The notes under the pieces: model-generated | Seen by the model: the letters and a program-made list of their open reading frames with translations, nothing else | Databases searched by the model: none | What the model was told of the DNA's origin: nothing | Position numbers and translations under genes: made by a program | Assembly (NCBI GenBank): GCA_045540635.1 | Contig: JAZQHO010000112.1 | Coordinates: 1-5,807 of the forward strand | Source of the DNA: Limiplasma sp045540635 | GTDB lineage: Bacteria; Bacillota; Clostridia; Christensenellales; Aristaeellaceae | Direction of reading: 5' to 3' | DNA: 5,807 nt | In this document: in pieces, positions 1-5,075 of the stretch | Position numbering within the stretch: position 1 is the first letter of the stretch | How the letters are laid out: every line of letters begins with the position of its first letter

Positions 1-626
1 TAGTACCGGGGCAGGATCTGATCCACCTTCTCCTCTGCCGTGGCGGTGTAGCCGGAGATAATGCCGTAGCCGCTGAGGGAAACAAGGCTGTAGTCCGCAT
101 CCAGTGCCATGGCGGTCTTGTAGGCATAAGCCTTGCTGGTATCCTCCGTAGCGGTAACGAAGTTGTGCTCGCCGTTCAGATCGTCCGTGCCGTAGCCGCA
201 GGTGATGGAATCGCCCACCACCTCGATACGGTGGGCCTTATCGGCTGCCGGGTAGATGCGATCCTCCGTGTCGGCATAGATCTTTTTGATGGCGCAGGTG
301 GACATGGCGCTTTCGCTCAGCTTGATGATGCGGACGGATACCTCCTGCGCAGCGGCGGAGGAGAAAACGTCGTATTCCTTCACAGGGGCATCCACCATAT
401 CCTCTACCACGCGAACGCCGTTCACTTCAATGGCGATGCGTGCCCGGTCGTTCACCTTGGCAGCATCCTGCGCAGTGCTGTCGCCGGCGATCACAATGCG
501 GCAGGCCTTGCCGGTAAAGGTAAAGGCTGCGCCGGAGGCGGAGTAGGCCAGCCAGAGGGTATCATTGAGCAGATGGGTGCGTCCCAGAGGCTTCAGATTG
601 CTGTAGGAGGGAATAAACACTTTCAT
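1..626 (-). CDS. CE2-type SGNH/GDSL carbohydrate esterase, N-terminal 208 codons (cut by left edge)
   Basis: Reading the minus strand from the ATG at 626-624 gives 208 codons with no stop before the window edge; the C-terminus is missing. Residues about 1-120 are beta-rich and fit the jelly-roll domain that precedes the catalytic domain in carbohydrate esterase family 2. Residues 138-146 read GDSITCGYG, the SGNH block I motif in the form typical of CE2, with Ser140 as the expected nucleophile. SLSGYG at 183-188 fits the block II oxyanion glycine region. The catalytic His would lie beyond the edge. Family members deacetylate sugars such as xylo- or manno-oligosaccharides. There is no signal peptide (it starts MKVFIPSYSN), so the enzyme is probably cytoplasmic and would act on imported oligosaccharides. 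A weak GGAG lies 9 nt upstream of the ATG. It is divergent from spoIIGA. The family call is firm; the substrate is not determinable here. Confidence 0.88.
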   Translation of the reverse strand, partial: MKVFIPSYSNLKPLGRTHLLNDTLWLAYSASGAAFTFTGKACRIVIAGDSTAQDAAKVNDRARIAIEVNGVRVVEDMVDAPVKEYDVFSSAAAQEVSVRIIKLSESAMSTCAIKKIYADTEDRIYPAADKAHRIEVVGDSITCGYGTDDLNGEHNFVTATEDTSKAYAYKTAMALDADYSLVSLSGYGIISGYTATAEEKVDQILPRY

Positions 627-665
627 TGCTGTACGCTCCGTTTCTTGTGTTCTGGGGTGGATACC

Positions 666-695
666 ATCATAGCACAAAGAGCGGCTCCGGCACAA
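666..695 (-). promoter_or_regulatory. Putative sigma-A promoter of the CE2 esterase gene
   Basis: On the minus strand there is a -10 TATGAT (plus coordinates 666-671) preceded by TGC, an extended -10. A poor -35, TTGTGC (690-695), lies 18 bp away. The predicted start is near 659, giving a leader of about 33 nt. The -10 is 5/6 to consensus and the -35 only 3/6, so the extended -10 carries the call. No operator palindrome was recognised next to it. Confidence 0.45.
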
Positions 696-705
696 TAGCC
701 CGTCT

Positions 706-734
706 TTCGCCATCTGTCGCAAGCTGTTTCGACG
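706..734. promoter_or_regulatory. Cluster of three Spo0A-box-like heptamers upstream of spoIIGA
   Basis: Compared with the Spo0A box TGNCGAA, the minus strand has TGGCGAA at 712-706 (7/7) and CGTCGAA at 734-728 (6/7), offset by 22 bp or about two helical turns. The plus strand has TGTCGCA at 715-721 (6/7). Relative to a start predicted near 768 they are centred at about -59, -37 and -50. In Bacillus subtilis, phosphorylated Spo0A activates spoIIG from sites overlapping and just upstream of the -35 region, so the location fits. The mixed orientation and imperfect matches keep this tentative. Confidence 0.4.
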
Positions 735-761
735 CTGTTTTGCTGCCCCGGAGCCTATACT
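728..761 (+). promoter_or_regulatory. Putative spoIIG promoter
   Basis: A good -10, TATACT, lies at 756-761, with a predicted start near 768 and a leader of about 26 nt before the spoIIGA ATG. No -35 is visible at 17 bp; the hexamer there (733-738) is CGCTGT. A weak -35-like TTCGAC at 728-733 sits 22 bp upstream of the -10. The B. subtilis spoIIG promoter is known for the same unusual 22-bp spacing and for depending on Spo0A. The -10 is solid; the -35 assignment is an analogy. Confidence 0.42.
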
Positions 762-793
762 GTTTTCATCACCTGCGGGGAGGAACGGGCTGC

Positions 794-1552
794 ATGCTGC
801 ATGGCGAAGGGTATCTGCTGGGTAACATTCTGCTTTGCGGCTGCGCTCTGCCGCTGGGCGGCAGGCTGGCGGGTGCATCCCTGCCGGATGGGCGCAGGCT
901 GGCGGGCGCTGCTGTGGCAGCAGGGCTTCTGTCGCTTCTTGCCCTGTCACTGCCGCTGCTGGGGCTTCTGAGCCTGCCCTTTTGCGTTTGGCTCGCCTAC
1001 CGGCCTCAAGGGCGGGCGGCGGTCTGCCGCTGCACGGTAACTACCCTCTGCGCCTCACTGATGACCGGCGGCACGGCTACGGCGCTGGCAACGCGGGGTG
1101 TGGGCGCTTGGAGCTGCGTTGCATGGAGCCTTGCACTGGAAGGTGTTCTTTATTTGCTGGTGCAGCTTCTGCCCTGTGTGCTCCGGGAAGTACGGCAGGT
1201 GGAATTGCGGGTAGGGGAGAGGAGCATCATGCTGCCTGCCATGGTGGACAGCGGAAATCTGATGCGTGATCCCATCACATCCCTGCCGGTGCTGGTCATC
1301 CCTCTCCGGGCTGCCCACGCACTCTATCCGGAGGCGGGGCGCATCGATCCGCTGCACGCTCTGCCCAAGGGTTTCCGCCTGCTGCATGTGCGCACAGCCG
1401 CAGGCGGCGGGATGCTGCCGCTTTTCCGACCGGATCGCTGCTGGCTGTATCTGGACGGCCGACGGCAGGAGGCAAAGCTGCTGGCTGCAGTTGCCGGGCA
1501 GGAATACCGGGGCACGCAGGCACTGGTGCCCCTCTCGGCGATCCGTGAATAG
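794..1552 (+). CDS. spoIIGA: SpoIIGA, membrane aspartic protease that processes pro-sigma-E
   Basis: A protein of 252 aa with a hydrophobic N-terminal half. Likely membrane segments lie at about 6-23, 36-54, 55-68, 80-98 and 105-127, the five-helix layout of SpoIIGA. A soluble domain follows from about 135. Residues 150-169 contain the family signature, DSGN (152-155) followed by DPIT (159-162) and PVLVI; Asp152 is the expected catalytic residue. Near the C-terminus FRPD and QALVPLSAI also fit the family. In sporulation SpoIIGA sits in the mother-cell septal membrane and cleaves the pro-sequence of sigma-E after a signal from SpoIIR. The ATG at 794 was chosen because GGGGAGGA (777-784) lies 9 nt upstream; the frame stays open to a TTG at 626, but that would overlap the divergent esterase start. 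At 252 aa it is shorter than the roughly 300 aa usual for the family. The stop is 18 nt before sigE. Confidence 0.9.
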   Translation: MLHGEGYLLGNILLCGCALPLGGRLAGASLPDGRRLAGAAVAAGLLSLLALSLPLLGLLSLPFCVWLAYRPQGRAAVCRCTVTTLCASLMTGGTATALATRGVGAWSCVAWSLALEGVLYLLVQLLPCVLREVRQVELRVGERSIMLPAMVDSGNLMRDPITSLPVLVIPLRAAHALYPEAGRIDPLHALPKGFRLLHVRTAAGGGMLPLFRPDRCWLYLDGRRQEAKLLAAVAGQEYRGTQALVPLSAIRE

Positions 1553-1573
1553 AAAGGAGTGCGTTATGGTATG
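1553..1573 (+). promoter_or_regulatory. sigE ribosome binding site and start region with competing start codons
   Basis: AAAGGAG occupies 1553-1559. Three start codons follow or overlap it. The in-frame GTG at 1559 overlaps the Shine-Dalgarno and is unlikely. An out-of-frame ATG at 1566 has a 6-nt spacing. The in-frame ATG at 1571 has an 11-nt spacing and is taken as the sigE start, because the resulting 25-residue pro-sequence matches pro-sigma-E. Confidence 0.7.
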
Positions 1574-2284
1574 CAGCAAACATCCGTTGGGTTGCAGTAT
1601 TCTTTTCAACGGCTGCTGGCAAGGCTGTTTCCACAGGAGATCTTCTACATCGGCGGTCCGGAGCCTCTGCCGCCGCCCCTGAGCCCGGAGGAGGAGCGGG
1701 AGATGACGCTGCTTTTAAAGCAAAATGATGAAAACGCCCGTGCCAAGCTGATCGAGCACAACCTGCGGCTGGTGGTGTTCATCGCCCGCCGCTTCGAAAA
1801 CACCGGCATCCCGCTGGAGGATCTGATCTCCATCGGCACCATCGGGCTCATCAAAGCGGTGGGCACCTTCGATTGCACCAAGAAGATCAAGATGGCTACC
1901 TATGCCAGCCGCTGCATTGAAAACGAGATCCTTATGTTTCTGCGAAAGACCAGTAAGCTCAAGTTGGAAGTAAGTCTGGATGAACCTCTCAAAACCGATT
2001 GGGACGGCAATGAGCTTTTGCTCAGCGATGTGCTGGGCACCCGCCCGGATACGGTCTCCTGCAATCTGGACAAGGAGATCGAGCGGGATATCCTGCGGGA
2101 TGCCCTCAGCCATCTGGGGGAGAGGGAAAAGCGCATCATCATGCTGCGGTTCGGTCTGGGCGGCCAGCAGGAGCGCACCCAGAAGGAGGTGGCAGATCTG
2201 CTGGGCATCTCCCAGAGCTACATCTCCCGGCTGGAAAAACGCATTCTGTGCAGGCTGCAGACCGAGTTGAAAAGGATCGGCTGA
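1571..2284 (+). CDS. sigE: Sporulation sigma factor sigma-E, synthesised as pro-sigma-E
   Basis: A protein of 237 aa, close to the 239 aa of B. subtilis SigE, and very similar along its whole length. The N-terminal 25 residues are a pro-sequence; by alignment SpoIIGA would cut between Phe25 and Tyr26, just before YIGG. Region 2 (about 57-127) contains NLRLVV, FENTGI, EDLISIGTIGLIKAV and ATYASRCIENEIL. Residues 135-156 hold the DEPL-DWDGNELLLSDVLG block. Region 4 (about 170-235) has LRFGL and a helix-turn-helix around 203-229 with GISQSYISRLEKR for -35 recognition. Sigma-E directs early mother-cell transcription after asymmetric division. It lies 18 nt downstream of its protease gene, the canonical spoIIG operon order. 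No terminator follows it before murG, so read-through is possible. Identification is near certain; the exact start is slightly less so. Confidence 0.97.
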   Translation: MQQTSVGLQYSFQRLLARLFPQEIFYIGGPEPLPPPLSPEEEREMTLLLKQNDENARAKLIEHNLRLVVFIARRFENTGIPLEDLISIGTIGLIKAVGTFDCTKKIKMATYASRCIENEILMFLRKTSKLKLEVSLDEPLKTDWDGNELLLSDVLGTRPDTVSCNLDKEIERDILRDALSHLGEREKRIIMLRFGLGGQQERTQKEVADLLGISQSYISRLEKRILCRLQTELKRIG

Positions 2285-2287
2285 AAC

Positions 2288-2317
2288 TGTACAGATTGCC
2301 CCCGGCTGTGGTATACT
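2288..2317 (+). promoter_or_regulatory. Putative extended -10 promoter of murG
   Basis: TATACT at 2312-2317 is preceded by TGG, an extended -10, with TGTACA (2288-2293, 4/6 to TTGACA) 18 bp upstream. The predicted start is near 2324. This begins right after the sigE stop codon and would let murG be expressed in growing cells independently of the sporulation promoter. Confidence 0.6.
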
Positions 2318-2329
2318 ACCCATGGAAAA

Positions 2330-2356
2330 GGCAGCCTGCTTTTCATCGCGGCTGCC
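2330..2356 (+). other. Stem-loop in the murG leader
   Basis: GGCAGCC (2330-2336) and GGCTGCC (2350-2356) form a perfect 7-bp GC-rich stem with a 13-nt loop. It ends 4 nt before the murG Shine-Dalgarno GGAGGT (2361-2366). No T-run follows, so it is not an intrinsic terminator. It could protect the transcript 5' end or tune ribosome access, or be chance in GC-rich DNA. Confidence 0.4.
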
Positions 2357-2373
2357 AACGGGAGGTACACACC

Positions 2374-3444
2374 ATGAGCAAGAGAATCGTTCTGACCGGG
2401 GGCGGTACCGCCGGTCATGTTACGCCCCACCTGAGCCTGATCCCCCGACTGAAGGAAATGGGCTACGACATTCACTACATCGGCACGGAAAACGGCATCG
2501 AGCATCAGATGATCGCTCAGATCTCGGGCGTTACCTATCATTCGGTCAAGAGTGGCAAGCTGCGCCGTTATTTCAGCCTGCAGAATTTTACCGATCCCTT
2601 TAAGGTGCTCTGGGGCGCTTTCCAGTCCATCGGCCTTATGCGCAAGCTGAAGCCCAATGTGTGCTTCTCCAAGGGCGGCTTTGTCAGTGTGCCGGTGGTC
2701 ATTGGCGCATGGCTGTGCCGCGTGCCCGCTGTCTGCCACGAGAGCGACCTGACCCCCGGTCTTGCCAACCGTATTTGCGCCAAGTTTGCCACCAAGGTAG
2801 CCACCACGTTCCCCGAATGTGCCAAGGCGCTGGGCGAGAAGGGCGTGAATACCGGCACGCCGCTCCGGCCTGAGCTGTTTCAGGGCAGCCGTGCAGCAGG
2901 CCTCGCCATGGCGGGCTTCGACGGCAGCAAGCCCGTACTGCTGATGACCGGCGGCAGCCTTGGCGCCCAGAGCGTAAACAAGTGCCTGCGGGATGCGCTG
3001 CCCGCTCTGCTGCCCAAAATGGATGTGCTCCACCTGTGCGGCAAGGGCAATCTGGACGAAAGCCTGCTGGGCACCAAGGGCTATTGCCAGAAGGAATTCC
3101 TCTCTGCTGAAATGTCCGATGCGCTGGCCGTGGCCGATCTGGTGCTGAGCCGCGCAGGCAGCAATACCCTCAGCGAGCTGCTGGCGCTGCACAAGCCCAT
3201 GCTGCTGGTGCCTTATCCTTTGGGTGCCAGCCGTGGCGACCAGATCCAGAATGCCAAAAGTTACGAAAAACAGGGCCTTGCCCGTGTGCTGATGCAGGAG
3301 GATATGACCCCCGAAACCATGACCGCTGCGCTGGAAAACCTGCTTGCCGAGCGGGAGCAGTTGGCGGAAACGCTGAAAAACTATCCTGTGCAGGATGGCA
3401 CCGAGCCTGTTCTGGAGCTGATCCGAAAAGCGGAAAAAGCTTGA
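2374..3444 (+). CDS. murG: MurG, lipid II-forming UDP-GlcNAc glycosyltransferase (clostridial type)
   Basis: A 356-aa protein, the usual MurG length. MurG acts at the inner face of the membrane, adding GlcNAc from UDP-GlcNAc to lipid I to make lipid II for peptidoglycan. The GT-B fold motifs are in order: glycine loop GGGTAGHVTP (9-18) with His15, SKGGFVSVP (99-107), HESD followed by TPGLANR (122-133), TGTPLR (160-165), GGSLGA (193-198), SRAGSNTLSEL (259-269) with Glu268 in the UDP-GlcNAc site, and GDQIQNAK (288-295). HESD and TGTPLR in place of the B. subtilis HEQN and TGNPR are characteristic of a clostridial MurG subgroup. The ATG at 2374 follows GGAGGT with 7-nt spacing; the open frame upstream of it runs into sigE. 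It stands outside a division/cell-wall cluster, 89 bp after sigE. A paralogue elsewhere in the genome cannot be excluded. Confidence 0.94.
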   Translation: MSKRIVLTGGGTAGHVTPHLSLIPRLKEMGYDIHYIGTENGIEHQMIAQISGVTYHSVKSGKLRRYFSLQNFTDPFKVLWGAFQSIGLMRKLKPNVCFSKGGFVSVPVVIGAWLCRVPAVCHESDLTPGLANRICAKFATKVATTFPECAKALGEKGVNTGTPLRPELFQGSRAAGLAMAGFDGSKPVLLMTGGSLGAQSVNKCLRDALPALLPKMDVLHLCGKGNLDESLLGTKGYCQKEFLSAEMSDALAVADLVLSRAGSNTLSELLALHKPMLLVPYPLGASRGDQIQNAKSYEKQGLARVLMQEDMTPETMTAALENLLAEREQLAETLKNYPVQDGTEPVLELIRKAEKA

Positions 3445-3494
3445 GCTTGCTGCCATCTATTGCAAAACTGAAAACCTTCCGGCCTGCCCACAAT

Positions 3495-3528
3495 AGCGGT
3501 AGCCGGAGACAAACAGCGGCTGCCGGAG
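3495..3528 (+). repeat. Short imperfect direct repeat overlapping the terminator arm
   Basis: The 14-mer at 3495-3508 and that at 3515-3528 share 12 of 14 bases (AGCGG, two differing bases, GCCGGAG), spaced 20 bp apart. The second copy includes most of the left arm of the stem-loop at 3509-3557. The first copy can also pair through GCCGGAG (3502-3508) with CTCCGGC (3538-3544) in the right arm. Confidence 0.5.
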
Positions 3529-3557
3529 CTTTACCAGCTCCGGCGGCCTGTTTGTTT
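3509..3557 (+). terminator. Large intrinsic-terminator-like stem-loop between murG and the solute-binding protein gene
   Basis: The stem pairs ACAAACA (3509-3515) with TGTTTGT (3549-3555), GGC (3518-3520) with GCC (3546-3548), and GCCGGAGC (3522-3529) with GCTCCGGC (3537-3544). There is a T-G wobble, a small GC bulge and a 7-nt loop. The 3' side runs into TGTTTGTTT, a broken U-tract. It lies 64 nt after the murG stop and most likely ends the spoIIG-murG transcript. The A-rich left arm may also allow function on the other strand. The 141-nt gap 3445-3585 has no further recognisable gene or convincing promoter. Confidence 0.72.
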
Positions 3558-3585
3558 GCCTCCCAAGGGAAAGGAAGGGGAAAAT

Positions 3586-4950
3586 ATGAGAAAGCTATTG
3601 GCGATCCTCATCGCCGCCGGGCTGCTGCTGGCGCTTTCGGTCATCTTTGCCGCTGCGGAGGATGGCGCGTCTGGCGTGCCGGAGGGAACAGCGGAAAACC
3701 GCCCGTCCGCTGCGAATGCGGGCGGTCAGGTGTATTATCTGAACTTTAAGCCGGAACAATCGGTGCAATGGGAGCAGCTTGCCAAGCAGTACACAGCCCG
3801 CACCGGCGTGCCTGTAACGGTGATGACTGCCGCCGCAGACACCTACGAGGATACCCTCCGCTCGGAGATGGAGAAAAAACGCATGCCCACGCTGTTTCAG
3901 GTCAACGGCCCGGTGGGGCTGCGCACATGGCGGGATTACTGTCTGGATCTGAGCGGCACACAGCTGGTAAAGCACCTGAAAAGTGATGAGTTCGCCCTCC
4001 GGGAGAACGGGCAGGTGCCGGGCGTGGCCTATGCCATTGAGACCTACGGCCTCATCTACCGGCGGGATCTGCTGAAGAAATACTGCGCTCTGCCGGGGGC
4101 GGTCATTGGCAGCCCGGAGGAGATCGGGAACTTTGCCACCCTGAAGGCTGTTGCGGAGGATATTCAGAAACGGCGGGACGAACTGGGCGTGCAGGGTGCG
4201 TTCACCTCCGCCGGGATGGATTCCAGCTCCGACTGGCGATTCAAGACCCATCTGGCAAACCTGCCCATCTATTACGAATACAAAGCGGGCGGCGTGCAGG
4301 TCAGCGATGCCATTCAGGGCACCTATCTGGATGGCATGCGCAGCCTGTGGGATCTCTACATCCACAACGCCACCTGCGCCCCTACCCTGATCGGTGCCAA
4401 GACCAACGAGGATGCACTGGCGGAGTTTGCCTTGGGCGAGGCGGTGTTTTACCAGAACGGCACATGGGTATACGATGGGCTTATCGAGGCCGGCCTGACC
4501 GATGACCAGCTGGGCATGCTGCCCATATATATCGATGCCCCGGGCGAGGAGCAGCAGGGGCTTTGCACCGGCTCGGAAAACTACTGGTGCGTAAACAAGA
4601 AGGCAAGCGAAGCGGATATCGCCGCCACGGTGGCCTTTCTGGAGTGGTGCATCACCAGCGATGAAGGACGGCAGGCGCTGGCGCATGAAATGGGCTTTGT
4701 AACGCCCTTTGATACCTTCGACGGAGCGTATACCGCCGATAATCCCCTGCAGCGGGCTGCTGCTGCGTATCTGGCGGAGGGCAAAATACCTGTCAGCTGG
4801 AGCTTTACCACCATTCCCTCCGAAACGTGGAAAAACGCTGTGGGCTCGGCACTTCTGGAGTATGCGCAGGGCACTGGCGGCTGGGATGCGGTGCGCGCTG
4901 CCTTTGTGGATGGCTGGGCAAGGGAATATGAAGCGGCAAACGGCAAGTAA
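3586..4950 (+). CDS. Extracellular solute-binding protein (family 1) of a sugar ABC importer
   Basis: A 454-aa protein. Residues 1-24 form a secretion signal (MRKLL, then a hydrophobic core to FAAA) with a likely signal peptidase I site after Ala24. A low-complexity linker (25-47) leads to a periplasmic-binding fold from about 48. Family features include VPGVAYAIETYGLIYRRDLL (144-163), the FALGEAVFYQNGTW segment (281-294), NYWCVNKKAS (332-341) followed by FLEWC (351-355), and FVTPFDTF (371-378). It would capture an oligosaccharide outside the cell and deliver it to the membrane permeases; the permease gene downstream supports this. There is no lipobox cysteine, unusual for a Gram-positive binding protein, which is normally a lipoprotein. 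The start ATG at 3586 has AAGGAAGGGG (3571-3580) upstream; the frame is open to a TTG at 3556 inside the terminator, which is less likely. The ligand cannot be told from sequence. Confidence 0.9.
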   Translation: MRKLLAILIAAGLLLALSVIFAAAEDGASGVPEGTAENRPSAANAGGQVYYLNFKPEQSVQWEQLAKQYTARTGVPVTVMTAAADTYEDTLRSEMEKKRMPTLFQVNGPVGLRTWRDYCLDLSGTQLVKHLKSDEFALRENGQVPGVAYAIETYGLIYRRDLLKKYCALPGAVIGSPEEIGNFATLKAVAEDIQKRRDELGVQGAFTSAGMDSSSDWRFKTHLANLPIYYEYKAGGVQVSDAIQGTYLDGMRSLWDLYIHNATCAPTLIGAKTNEDALAEFALGEAVFYQNGTWVYDGLIEAGLTDDQLGMLPIYIDAPGEEQQGLCTGSENYWCVNKKASEADIAATVAFLEWCITSDEGRQALAHEMGFVTPFDTFDGAYTADNPLQRAAAAYLAEGKIPVSWSFTTIPSETWKNAVGSALLEYAQGTGGWDAVRAAFVDGWAREYEAANGK

Positions 4951-4959
4951 CGCCATAAG

Positions 4960-5007
4960 AAACGGGACTGCTGCGGCATTGTTTCGCAGAAGCTCCGTTT
5001 TTTCTTT
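4960..5007 (+). terminator. Intercistronic terminator-like hairpin between binding-protein and permease genes
   Basis: AAACGGG (4960-4966) pairs with TCCGTTT (4994-5000) through one G-T wobble. CT (4968-4969) pairs with AG (4991-4992), and CTGCG (4971-4975) with CGCAG (4985-4989). Two single mismatches interrupt the stem and the loop is 9 nt. TTTCTTT follows immediately, so the whole T-rich tract is 4998-5007. It begins 9 nt after the binding-protein stop. It probably ends or attenuates most transcripts, leaving more mRNA for the binding protein than for the permease. Confidence 0.75.
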
Positions 5008-5016
5008 GGGTATGCT

Positions 5017-5043
5017 TTTACGGCAGGGTGGTCATGCTATAGG
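5017..5043 (+). promoter_or_regulatory. Weak possible promoter upstream of the permease gene
   Basis: TATAGG (5038-5043) preceded by TGC resembles an extended -10, and TTTACG (5017-5022) is 4/6 to a -35 but only 15 bp away. It lies between the hairpin at 4960-5007 and the permease start. The fit is poor; read-through from the binding-protein gene is the alternative source of permease transcript. Confidence 0.2.
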
Positions 5044-5044
5044 G

Positions 5045-5067
5045 CGCAGGCATCCCTGCGGAAGGAG
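5045..5067 (+). promoter_or_regulatory. Stem-loop abutting the permease Shine-Dalgarno
   Basis: CGCAGG (5045-5050) and CCTGCG (5055-5060) form a perfect 6-bp stem with a CATC loop. The strong Shine-Dalgarno GAAGGAG (5061-5067) starts at the very next base. The stem leaves the Shine-Dalgarno single-stranded and might affect ribosome loading or act as a processing site. The Shine-Dalgarno decides the start: TTG at 5076 is 8 nt away, while the ATG at 5068 touches it and is in another frame. Confidence 0.5.
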
Positions 5068-5075
5068 ATGGCGGC

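Noticed and set aside
165..698. 177-codon plus-strand open frame
   Set aside because: It is antisense to the CE2 esterase, whose motifs are unambiguous; the frame looks like a GC-rich shadow.
626..793. N-terminal extension of the SpoIIGA frame back to a TTG at 626
   Set aside because: It would overlap the divergent esterase start and the promoter region, has no ribosome site, and encodes a sequence unlike SpoIIGA; the ATG at 794 has a good Shine-Dalgarno.
1559..1570. GTG at 1559 as the sigE start
   Set aside because: It overlaps the last base of the AAAGGAG ribosome site, so it cannot use it.
2330..2356. Terminator after sigE
   Set aside because: The stem-loop has no T-run and lies downstream of the likely murG promoter start, within its leader.
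2218..3456. 412-codon minus-strand open frame
   Set aside because: It lies antisense to murG, shows no recognisable domain, and is explained by codon bias in GC-rich DNA.
3441..3495. Promoter for the importer just after murG (TTGCAA at 3460-3465)
   Set aside because: No acceptable -10 lies 16-19 bp downstream; ACAATA (3490-3495) is 24 bp away.
3595..4956. 453-codon minus-strand open frame
   Set aside because: It is the antisense shadow of the solute-binding protein gene; the translation has no coherent domain or ribosome site.
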